Shown in pieces: positions 1-5,890 of a stretch of 7,732 nt of DNA. Position 1 is the stretch's first letter, and each line of letters opens with the position of its first letter. The position numbers and the translations under genes were made by a program. A model generated the notes under the pieces. The model was not told the origin of the DNA. It saw only the letters and a list, made by a program, of their open reading frames with translations, and did not search any database. Origin of the DNA: Bacilli bacterium (GTDB taxonomy: Bacteria; Bacillota_I; Bacilli_A; RF39; UBA660); NCBI GenBank assembly GCA_900769695.1, contig CAAGHO010000033.1, forward strand, positions 1-7,732. The letters run 5' to 3'.

Positions 1-290
1 AAAGCTTAGGAGGCGAAGAGTTAATGGAAGAATATGTAAAAGAAGCAGAAGAAGTAAGTTTTGAAGGAGGAGTAGGAGAATCATACGATAAAGAGTGGGC
101 TTTAAAAGATCAAGCTTACCGAGATGGAAAAGACGAAGGGAGAGAGGAAGGAAAAAAAGAAGGTCTGGAGGAAGGTTCAACAACAAAAGCTATTGAAATA
201 GCAAAAAATCTTTTAAAAAACAAAGTAGATATATCAATTATTGCACAATCTACAGGCTTATCTATTGATGAGATTAAATCTTTAATATAA
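1..290 (+). CDS. C-terminal part of an Rpn/PD-(D/E)XK-family nuclease-transposase (5' end outside window)
   Basis: The frame is open to the left edge (first full codon at 3) and codes S-L-G-G-E-E-L before the first ATG at 24, so that ATG is probably internal and the gene is cut by the window. There is no convincing ribosome binding site in front of it. The visible 95 residues are the tail of the protein: an acidic amphipathic part (EEYVKEAEEV), then a period-4 glycine/charge repeat (G-K-x-E-G-R-x-E-G-K-x-E-G), then a small helical module ending IAQSTGLSIDEIKSL. This tail is typical of the Rpn (recombination-promoting nuclease) / PDDEXK_2 putative transposase families, which are abundant in gut Bacillota. 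The nuclease core and its catalytic residues would lie to the left and cannot be checked, so activity is unknown. A YhgA-like or Rpn label is equally fitting. The assignment rests on the tail pattern only. Confidence 0.72.
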   Translation, partial: SLGGEELMEEYVKEAEEVSFEGGVGESYDKEWALKDQAYRDGKDEGREEGKKEGLEEGSTTKAIEIAKNLLKNKVDISIIAQSTGLSIDEIKSLI

Positions 291-326
291 AATATATTTT
301 TCTTTAGTAGAAAAAATAAGTACAAT

Positions 327-364
327 AAAAAAACTATCTGTAAAGCAAAACAGATAGCTTTTTT
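327..364. terminator. Bidirectional intrinsic terminator shared by two convergent genes
   Basis: A perfect 8-bp stem, CTATCTGT (334-341) with ACAGATAG (350-357), closes an 8-nt loop. It is followed on the plus strand by C and six T (359-364). On the minus strand the A-run at 327-333 gives a seven-U tail. The hairpin can therefore end transcripts of both the nuclease-transposase gene and the ZIP transporter gene. The plus-strand T-run overlaps the stop codon of the minus-strand gene. Confidence 0.85.
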
Positions 365-1163
365 AACCTAATGCAATATCCATCATCATCATTATGACAA
401 ATCCTATCAATGTACAAAATGCCATAAAATCTTTCTTTTTATTTGTTTGACTTTCTGGTATTAATTCTTCAACTACAACATAAATCATAGCTCCAGCAGC
501 AAAGGCAAGCAAGTATGGTAGTAGTGTTCTTACTTTTATTACTAGTATAGCTCCTATAACTCCTGATATTGGCTCAACAATTCCACTTAATTGACCGTAG
601 AAAAAAGATTTTTTTCTTGATAATCCTTCTCTTCTTAATGGTAGAGAAACACTCATTCCTTCTGGAAAATTTTGAAGTCCAATACCAATTGCTAACATTA
701 TAGCAGAAGATAATGTGGCTCCATCCAAATTATAAGCTAAGGAACCAAAGGCTACTCCAATTGCTAATCCTTCAGGAATATTATGAATGGTAATTGAAAA
801 AATAAGCATTAAACATCTTTTGAAACTTGATGTTTTAGACAAATTCTTCTTCTTTTCAATCTTATCGAAAATTTTATCTCCAGAAAACAAAAGAATTGCT
901 CCAAGTAACACACCAATAGATGCTACTACCCACCCAGTTAATTTTAGATTTTCTGCCATTTCTATAGATGGTAATAATAATGAGAAAAATGATGCAGCAA
1001 TCATAACCCCAGCAGAAAAACCAAGCATAGCATCCATTACAGTTTTATTAACTTTTTTAAAGCAAAATACAACAGCTGCTCCTAAAGTGGTTATTGACCA
1101 TGTAAATAAAGTTGCAATCAATGCCATAGTAGGATAATTTAAATTTTTAAATAATTCAAGCAT
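363..1163 (-). CDS. ZIP-family divalent metal transporter (GufA/ZupT-like)
   Basis: This is an integral membrane transporter of the ZIP (SLC39) family, which moves Zn2+ and often Fe2+ or Mn2+ into the cytoplasm. The protein is 266 residues, the usual length for bacterial ZIPs, with about eight hydrophobic segments. Family signatures are all present: GFSAGVMIAAS in the second helix (about 48-58), HNIPEGLAIG (127-136), GLQNFPEGMSV (162-172), a helix with SGIVEP (193-198) and VVEELIPES (230-238). H127, N128, E131, Q164, N165, E168 and E197 match the known binuclear metal site positions of the family. The Q-N pair at the fifth helix and the EP motif favour the GufA branch, as in the Bordetella ZIP structure. 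The loop between helices 3 and 4 (about 96-116) is lysine-rich and lacks the histidines common in ZIPs. The ATG at 1163 is chosen because GGAGG lies five bases upstream; an in-frame TTG at 1175 would bury that site. Metal preference cannot be read from sequence. Confidence 0.93.
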   Translation of the reverse strand: MLELFKNLNYPTMALIATLFTWSITTLGAAVVFCFKKVNKTVMDAMLGFSAGVMIAASFFSLLLPSIEMAENLKLTGWVVASIGVLLGAILLFSGDKIFDKIEKKKNLSKTSSFKRCLMLIFSITIHNIPEGLAIGVAFGSLAYNLDGATLSSAIMLAIGIGLQNFPEGMSVSLPLRREGLSRKKSFFYGQLSGIVEPISGVIGAILVIKVRTLLPYLLAFAAGAMIYVVVEELIPESQTNKKKDFMAFCTLIGFVIMMMMDIALG

Positions 1164-1168
1164 AATAA

Positions 1169-1173
1169 CCTCC
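1169..1173 (-). promoter_or_regulatory. Ribosome binding site fixing the ZIP transporter start
   Basis: On the minus strand GGAGG is followed by TTATT and ATG (1163-1161), an ideal 5-nt spacing. A longer frame starting at TTG 1175 would contain this motif inside its second codon and has no site of its own, so the shorter start is preferred. Confidence 0.85.
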
Positions 1174-1214
1174 AAGCCTAAATTATTCTATGAATACTTT
1201 AATTTTTGGTATGG

Positions 1215-1243
1215 GCTATTTTTGTATATTTAGGTTAAATAGC
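1215..1243. promoter_or_regulatory. Inverted repeat in the divergent zip/ftsW intergenic region, possible operator
   Basis: GCTATTT (1215-1221) and AAATAGC (1237-1243) are perfect 7-bp inverted arms separated by 15 bp. Overlapping them is a second small dyad, ATTTA-GGT-TAAAT (1228-1240). The string TTAGGTTA inside it resembles one half of the DtxR/IdeR-type metalloregulator box; a second TTAGG appears on the minus strand near 1178-1182, just before the transporter ribosome binding site. Metal transporters are commonly under DtxR/MntR, Fur or Zur control, so this is a plausible operator. The region is very AT-rich, however, and such dyads can arise by chance. Confidence 0.3.
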
Positions 1244-1268
1244 AAATCTTTTGTTATTTTTTCTTGTT

Positions 1269-1274
1269 TATAAA
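1269..1274 (+). promoter_or_regulatory. Weak candidate -10 element for ftsW
   Basis: TATAAA lies 30 bp before the ftsW ATG, so a transcript would begin near 1281, just ahead of the ribosome binding site AGGGTGAG (1288-1295). No recognisable -35 box lies 16-18 bp upstream; TTGTTA at 1251-1256 is too close (12 bp). The remaining intergenic sequence offers no better candidate. Confidence 0.28.
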
Positions 1275-1298
1275 AATAAAATTTAATAGGGTGAGAAT

Positions 1299-2384
1299 AT
1301 GAAAAAAAAACTTGATATTTCTCTTTTTATTACTATTATTATACTTGCTTTATTTGGTTTAATGATGATATATTCAGCTTCATCTATTTGGGCTGAATAT
1401 AAATTTAATGATAGTTTTTATTATTTTAAAAGACAACTTATTTTTATAGTGATTGGAATATTTATAATGTATGTGGTATCTAAAATAGATTATAGAATAT
1501 ATTATGAAAAATCAAATAAGATATTATTAATTTGTTTTATTCTTTTAATACTTGTATTAATTCCTGGTATAGGTAGTGTTAGAAATGGTAGTAGAAGTTG
1601 GTTTGGAATTGGTTCTTTAGGGATTCAACCTAGTGAAGCTGCAAAACTTGCTCTAATAATATTTACTTCTAAATATTTATCTAAAAATAATAAATTTGTC
1701 AAAAGTTACAAAGATGGTGTTTTTCCAATTCTTGGAGTTGTTTTTTTGTTTTTTGGTCTTATTATGTTACAACCAGATCTCGGAACAGGAATGATTTTAG
1801 TTGTATCAATAATTTCTCTTTTGTTTATTGCTGGGGTTAATATGAAATTTTTCATAGGAGGAGGTATAATAGGAGTAATAGGAGTAATTATTTTGATTAT
1901 AATAGCGCCATATCGTATGGATAGAATTACTTCTTTTATTGATCCATGGAAAGATCCTTTAGGAACTGGTTTTCAAATTATTCAAAGTTTATATGCTATA
2001 GGTCCAGGTGGTCTTTTAGGTACAGGATATTTAAATTCGATTCAAAAACAATTTTACTTACCAGAACCACAAACAGACTTTATTTTTTCAATTATAGCAG
2101 AAGAATTTGGTATCTTTGGAGCAATTTTTGTTGTAGGTATGTTTCTATTTATAATATATAAAGGTTTAAAGATAGCTTTAAGTTGTAATAATTTATTTGG
2201 TAAATATTTAGCTTTTGGTATGATTTTTCAGTTAAGTTTTCAAACTATGATGAATTTAATGGTTGTAATAGGAATGATACCAGTTACGGGTGTAACTTTA
2301 CCTTTTCTTTCCTATGGAGGTTCATCTTTATTAATTACAATGTTTTCTATGGGTATTATTTTAAGTATATCAAGGTATAAGTAA
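1299..2384 (+). CDS. ftsW: SEDS-family peptidoglycan glycosyltransferase, FtsW/SpoVE type
   Basis: This is a polytopic membrane enzyme that polymerises lipid II into glycan strands, normally paired with a class B penicillin-binding protein at the division septum. The 361-residue product has about ten transmembrane segments and the conserved SEDS landmarks in order: RNGSRSWFGIG (95-105), QPSEAAK (110-116), LQPDLGTG (157-164), DPWKDPLGTGFQIIQS (215-230), GPGGLLGTG (235-243), LPEPQTDFIFS (254-264) and LPFLSYGGSSLL close to the C-terminus. Asp260 in TDFIF corresponds to the catalytic aspartate of RodA/FtsW. The NGSRSW, APYRxxRITS and LPEPQTDFIF strings resemble Bacillus SpoVE/FtsW more than RodA. 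The cytoplasmic tail is very short, ending SRYK. The ATG at 1299 follows AGGGTGAG at good spacing. The gene appears monocistronic: it diverges from the transporter gene, and the next gene has its own promoter. The family is certain, FtsW is likely, and SpoVE or RodA are alternatives. Confidence 0.93.
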   Translation: MKKKLDISLFITIIILALFGLMMIYSASSIWAEYKFNDSFYYFKRQLIFIVIGIFIMYVVSKIDYRIYYEKSNKILLICFILLILVLIPGIGSVRNGSRSWFGIGSLGIQPSEAAKLALIIFTSKYLSKNNKFVKSYKDGVFPILGVVFLFFGLIMLQPDLGTGMILVVSIISLLFIAGVNMKFFIGGGIIGVIGVIILIIIAPYRMDRITSFIDPWKDPLGTGFQIIQSLYAIGPGGLLGTGYLNSIQKQFYLPEPQTDFIFSIIAEEFGIFGAIFVVGMFLFIIYKGLKIALSCNNLFGKYLAFGMIFQLSFQTMMNLMVVIGMIPVTGVTLPFLSYGGSSLLITMFSMGIILSISRYK

Positions 2385-2389
2385 AAAAT

Positions 2390-2414
2390 AGAGGTAGATA
2401 AAATCTTCTTTTTT
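2390..2414 (+). terminator. Possible intrinsic terminator of ftsW
   Basis: Six bases after the stop codon, AGAT (2396-2399) and ATCT (2403-2406) pair around a 3-nt AAA loop. The stem extends outward past a T-T mismatch using A-U, G-C and G-U pairs with AGAGG (2390-2394). The 3' side runs into six T (2409-2414). The hairpin is weak, but its position and T-tract fit termination before the next promoter. Confidence 0.45.
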
Positions 2415-2443
2415 CTTGGCTTTTAGATATTTAAAGTAAAATA

Positions 2444-2472
2444 TTGACGACTAAAATAGTTTTGATTATAAT
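2444..2472 (+). promoter_or_regulatory. Near-consensus sigma-A promoter of the ClpX-like gene
   Basis: TTGACG (2444-2449, five of six consensus bases) and a perfect TATAAT (2467-2472) are separated by exactly 17 bp, and the spacer is AT-rich. Transcription would begin near 2479, giving a leader of about 33 nt that contains the strong ribosome binding site. It is the best promoter in the window and suggests steady, fairly high transcription. No CtsR or HrcA heat-shock operator is visible around it. Confidence 0.85.
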
Positions 2473-2495
2473 AATAATTAATTATTTTTCTTTAT

Positions 2496-2502
2496 GGGGG
2501 AG
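2496..2502 (+). promoter_or_regulatory. Ribosome binding site deciding the start of the ClpX-like gene
   Basis: GGGGGAG ends nine bases before the ATG at 2512. An earlier in-frame ATG at 2494 overlaps this motif and is preceded only by T-rich sequence, so it has no ribosome binding site. The start at 2512 is therefore preferred, removing six residues from the longest frame. Confidence 0.8.
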
Positions 2503-2511
2503 TTGATAATT

Positions 2512-4620
2512 ATGGATTCTATTAAACAAGTAGCAGTATTAATGAAGAAAAAGAATATTGATGATGGTATTAGTATATATTTTCCAGATCATATCATATC
2601 TGGTTTTGTTTACCAAGATGAAGGAGAAGAAGATGAAGAATGTGACACAAAAGTATTTTCAGATGATTTTGGTAACGAATATTTATTTATGGGTGATCCA
2701 AATGAAGTCTTTTCTAATTATGATGTAGTTTGGTATTGTATTTCTGAAAATGAGCTGTTAGAACAATATGAAGGACTAAATAAAGAAGAGGCAACAGTTC
2801 AATATTTTAGCGATATAAGTGAAAAAACATTTGTTGGTTTTTATCATTATTCAGAGCAAAAAACTATTTTCTTAAGTTTTAATTTTAGTAAAATGTTTAC
2901 ATATATAAATGATAATCCAGTAAATGATAATTTATTAAGTATAGAAAACTTGGTACCAAATTTATTTGAAATTGAAATGAATTACAGTGGTATTGATAAT
3001 AAAGACTTATCATTGTATGGTACTATAAGTTTGGATATTGAATCATTAAGAAAATTAATCTCACTAACTGATAAAGAGTTAAAAGTTAGTATGAAAAATA
3101 TTTATGATAAATATAAACAAATTACTGGTTATGGAGAGAAAACTTATTATGAAGTTGTTTTAGAAAGAATAAACAGTACTTATGAAACAGTTCTAAATAT
3201 TGATGATATTAACAAGTTAAAAGAAATATGTTTTGGTTTAGAAAATGTATATATGGATATTGCTGAACATTTAGATAGTATGTATCTTTTTAGTAATGAC
3301 AAGGTTAGAGATGAAGTAGAAAACTTTGTATATAAAGCTATAGATGTATATCATTCAATGGGCGAATCAGATGATGTGAGTGAAATAAAAAAGACTATTT
3401 CTAGTATTAGAGATAGACAAAAAATATACTTTAAAACGATGATGGAAAAAGAAGAAACTGTACAAAAAGAAAGAGAAGAACGCCAACAAGAATTGGAAGA
3501 TGCTTTTTCTGAAAATGTTCAAACATCTTCTCTAAATGAAAAAGATAATTTGTTATTTAATCCAAGAGATATGAAAGAATTCTTAGATAAGAGAGTTATC
3601 GGTCAAGAAGAAGCAAAAAAAGATGTTATTTCAGCAATATTCATGAATTCTTTAGCAGAAGAATCTATTTCTAAAAATACTTGTTTACTTGTTGGACCAA
3701 CTGGATCTGGAAAAACATTAATAGCGTCATCTGTTGCAGAATTTTTAGATTTACCAATAGTTAATATTGATACAACTCAATTAACAGTACCGGGTTATGT
3801 TGGTGCTAATATCGAAGACTTTTTGACTAGGCTAATAGAAAGTGCTAATGGTGATGTTGAAAAAGCTCAAAAAGGAATTGTAATTCTTGATGAAATTGAT
3901 AAAAAAGGATCTAAGAGTAATGGTGATATTTCAGGAAAAGGTGTTTTAAATACATTACTTTCATTTGTTCAAGGAACAACTTATACAGTACCTTATAATC
4001 ATCGTAAGGTTAGTTTTGATTCAAGTAATTTAACAATTTTTATGACAGGAGCATTTACAGATGTTGCTAAAGGAGTATCAGAGGAATCTTTATACAATGA
4101 TTCTAAAATAGGTTTTGGTACAAGTCAGGAGAGTCAGAATAAAGAGGATATAGCTTATAAAAAACTTGACATTGAAGATTTTGTAAAATATGGAAATTTT
4201 CCAGTAGAACTTGTAGGTAGAATTTCAAATATTGTTCAGTTAAGTGGTCATACAAAAGAGTGTTTAAAATCTATTTTAACTGATTCAGATATTAGTGTCT
4301 TAAAATTAGAAGCAGAAAAACTAAAAAAGATAAATGTAGAAGTTAAATATAGTGATGATTATTTAGATGCAGTAGCAGAAAAAGCTTTAAAACTAAAAAC
4401 AGGGGCAAGAAGTTTAAAATCAACTGTAGAGAATTCTATTAAAGAAGCTAGATGGGAAGCAATAACTTCTAATGATTCATTTAAAGCAATTGTTTTAAAT
4501 AAGGACTGTGTAGAAGATAATTTAAAAGCAGTATTAGTCTACAATGATGGTAATTATATAACAGTTGAAGATTTACGTAATAAAGATGTAGAAAAGGCTG
4601 TAGAAAAAGTAAAAAAATAA
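2512..4620 (+). CDS. ClpX-like AAA+ unfoldase with an unrecognised ~345-residue N-terminal domain
   Basis: The product has 702 residues. Residues 350-670 are a full ClpX-type AAA+ module: RVIGQEEAKK near the start, Walker A GPTGSGKT (395-402), pore loop GYVG (428-431), Walker B with ILDEID (458-463), sensor region IFMTGAF, an IGFG loop (533-536) like the ClpP-docking loop of ClpX, arginine finger in VGRI (R570) and sensor 2 in TGAR (R633). ATP-driven unfolding and threading of proteins, probably into ClpP, is therefore expected. The N-terminal half is not the ClpX zinc finger: it has only three cysteines (44, 76, 240) and no CxxC. It consists of a mixed alpha/beta-looking part (1-130) with an acidic patch at 36-45, a helical part (about 175-285) and a charged coiled-coil-like linker (about 287-333). 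I do not recognise this domain; by position it would act as a substrate or adaptor receptor. Canonical ClpX is about 420 residues. The gene stands alone between its own promoter and terminator. Whether the genome also has an ordinary clpX is unknown. Confidence 0.88.
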   Translation: MDSIKQVAVLMKKKNIDDGISIYFPDHIISGFVYQDEGEEDEECDTKVFSDDFGNEYLFMGDPNEVFSNYDVVWYCISENELLEQYEGLNKEEATVQYFSDISEKTFVGFYHYSEQKTIFLSFNFSKMFTYINDNPVNDNLLSIENLVPNLFEIEMNYSGIDNKDLSLYGTISLDIESLRKLISLTDKELKVSMKNIYDKYKQITGYGEKTYYEVVLERINSTYETVLNIDDINKLKEICFGLENVYMDIAEHLDSMYLFSNDKVRDEVENFVYKAIDVYHSMGESDDVSEIKKTISSIRDRQKIYFKTMMEKEETVQKEREERQQELEDAFSENVQTSSLNEKDNLLFNPRDMKEFLDKRVIGQEEAKKDVISAIFMNSLAEESISKNTCLLVGPTGSGKTLIASSVAEFLDLPIVNIDTTQLTVPGYVGANIEDFLTRLIESANGDVEKAQKGIVILDEIDKKGSKSNGDISGKGVLNTLLSFVQGTTYTVPYNHRKVSFDSSNLTIFMTGAFTDVAKGVSEESLYNDSKIGFGTSQESQNKEDIAYKKLDIEDFVKYGNFPVELVGRISNIVQLSGHTKECLKSILTDSDISVLKLEAEKLKKINVEVKYSDDYLDAVAEKALKLKTGARSLKSTVENSIKEARWEAITSNDSFKAIVLNKDCVEDNLKAVLVYNDGNYITVEDLRNKDVEKAVEKVKK

Positions 4621-4622
4621 AT

Positions 4623-4650
4623 AAAGGGATGATTTAAATTCCTTTTTTTT
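4623..4650 (+). terminator. Intrinsic terminator of the ClpX-like gene
   Basis: AAAGGGAT (4623-4630) pairs with ATTCCTTT (4638-4645), with one G-U pair, around a 7-nt loop. An unbroken run of eight T covers 4643-4650. It begins two bases after the stop codon. Confidence 0.8.
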
Positions 4651-4658
4651 GATATAAT
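4650..4658 (+). promoter_or_regulatory. Extended -10 promoter of the flavoprotein operon
   Basis: TGATATAAT is a perfect extended -10 element (TG-n-TATAAT). No good -35 lies 17 bp upstream, where TGATTT falls within the terminator hairpin. Extended -10 promoters often do without a -35. The predicted start near 4665 coincides with the ribosome binding site AGGAAGTGA (4666-4674), so the leader would be only about 14 nt. Confidence 0.65.
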
Positions 4659-4678
4659 TTTATTTAGGAAGTGATACG

Positions 4679-5890
4679 ATGCAAAAAATTGTTATTATAG
4701 GTGGAGGAGCCAGTGGACTTAGTTGTGCTATAAAGTCAAAAAATAATAATAATGAAGTGATTATTTTAGAGAAAAATTCAGTTTGTGGTAAAAAGATTTT
4801 AGCAACAGGTGCAGGTAGATGTAATTATTATAATGATAATCAAGATCTAGGTAATTATTATTCTAACAGTAAAAATTTAGATAAAATAATAACTAAAGAA
4901 AATAATTTAAAAGTAGAACAATTCTTTAAAGAATTAGGCGTAGTTCCTAAGACTAAAAATGGTTATTATTATCCAATGTCTAATCAAGCTAGTAGTATCA
5001 GAAATATTTTAGTAGAAAAAGTTTTATCTAAAAATATTAAAATAATAGAAAATGCTTTTGTTAAAGATGTAGTAAAAGAAAATGATAAATTTAGAGTTTA
5101 TTATAATAATGAAGAGATTATTGCTGATAAAGTAGTTTTAGCGACAGGCTCTTATGCTGGAGTGAGTGACATATCAAATAGTGGTTATGAAGTTTTAAAT
5201 AAATTTAATTTAAAAATAGAAAAAGTTCTACCTTCATTAGTTCAACTAAAAGCTAAAGGAGATTTCTTTAAAAAATGGAATGGAGTTAGATGTGATGCTA
5301 AGGTTAGTTTATATGAAGATGATAATTTTCTAAAAGAAGAAATAGGAGAATTACAATTAACTGATTACGGTATTAGTGGGATTTGTATTTTTAATTTAAG
5401 TGGATATGTATCAAGAGGACTTAACAAGAAAAAACATGAATTTATTAAAATAGATTTTCTACCAAGTATAGATAGGCTAGAAGAGTTTTTTCTTAAAAGA
5501 AGTGAAACTTTAAATGATGTAAGTATTAAAACTTTCTTAGAACCATTATTAAATTATAAATTAGTTGATTTATTCCTAGATTTAGCTCATATCAAAAAAG
5601 ATAAATTATATCAAGAGTTAACTAATGATGAAAGAAATGCATTAATTTCAATTATTAAAAGTTTTTACTTGGAGCTAACTGGTACTAACTCTTACTCTAA
5701 AGCTCAAACATGTACTGGAGGATTAAGTTTAGATGAAGTTGATTTAAGTACTATGGAAGTAAAACAAATAAGAAATTTATATGTAATTGGTGAACTTATA
5801 GATGTAGATGGTATCTGTGGAGGATATAATTTAACATTTGCTTGGATGAGTGGAATATTAGCGGGAAGTGATATTAGTGATAAAAGTTAG
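4679..5890 (+). CDS. HI0933-family (YhiN/BaiN-like) FAD-dependent oxidoreductase
   Basis: This is a cytosolic flavoprotein of the HI0933 / TIGR00275 / COG2081 family, 403 residues, a normal full length. The N-terminal dinucleotide-binding fold has GGGASG (8-13) and an acidic residue ending the second strand (E31). It is followed by the family hallmark ATGAGRCN (42-49), ATGSYAG on a later strand, and a C-terminal FAD-binding signature running from GGLSLDEVDLS to GELIDVDGICGGYNL (371-385). Most members have no defined substrate. One clostridial member, BaiN, has been linked to reduction of bile-acid intermediates, but family membership alone does not support that role here. The ATG at 4679 follows AGGAAGTGA with a 4-nt spacer. 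The gene heads a two-gene operon and its last 14 nt overlap the next flavoprotein gene, suggesting coordinated synthesis. Confidence 0.93.
   Translation: MQKIVIIGGGASGLSCAIKSKNNNNEVIILEKNSVCGKKILATGAGRCNYYNDNQDLGNYYSNSKNLDKIITKENNLKVEQFFKELGVVPKTKNGYYYPMSNQASSIRNILVEKVLSKNIKIIENAFVKDVVKENDKFRVYYNNEEIIADKVVLATGSYAGVSDISNSGYEVLNKFNLKIEKVLPSLVQLKAKGDFFKKWNGVRCDAKVSLYEDDNFLKEEIGELQLTDYGISGICIFNLSGYVSRGLNKKKHEFIKIDFLPSIDRLEEFFLKRSETLNDVSIKTFLEPLLNYKLVDLFLDLAHIKKDKLYQELTNDERNALISIIKSFYLELTGTNSYSKAQTCTGGLSLDEVDLSTMEVKQIRNLYVIGELIDVDGICGGYNLTFAWMSGILAGSDISDKS
5863..5871 (+). promoter_or_regulatory. Internal ribosome binding site and translational coupling signal
   Basis: GGGAAGTGA lies within the end of the upstream coding sequence, five bases before a GTG at 5877. 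It is nearly the same as the site used by the upstream gene (AGGAAGTGA). Another in-frame GTG at 5868 falls inside this motif and is rejected as the start. Ribosomes ending at the TAG (5888-5890) are in position to re-initiate here. Confidence 0.75.

Noticed and set aside
116..325. Open frame of 69 codons on the minus strand
   Set aside because: It is antisense to the purine-rich Rpn-type tail; its serine/proline/phenylalanine-rich product is a composition artefact.
787..1137. Open frame of 116 codons on the plus strand
   Set aside because: It lies entirely antisense to the ZIP transporter, whose family motifs are certain, and has no domain or ribosome binding site.
1946..2161. Open frame of 71 codons inside ftsW
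   Set aside because: It is an out-of-frame shadow of a conserved SEDS gene with no supporting signal.
1299..2384. Calling the SEDS protein RodA
   Set aside because: The NGSRSW, APYRxxRITS and LPEPQTDF strings resemble FtsW/SpoVE more closely, though RodA is not fully excluded.
2494..2511. Upstream ATG for the ClpX-like gene
   Set aside because: The GGGGGAG ribosome binding site overlaps this ATG and fits the ATG at 2512; nothing suitable precedes 2494.
5868..5876. GTG at 5868 as start of the COG2509 gene
   Set aside because: It sits inside the GGGAAGTGA ribosome binding site; the GTG at 5877 gives correct spacing and the family's usual N-terminus.
4679..5890. Naming the HI0933-family gene baiN and inferring bile-acid metabolism
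   Set aside because: The family is broad and found in many bacteria without bile-acid pathways; no other bai gene is present.
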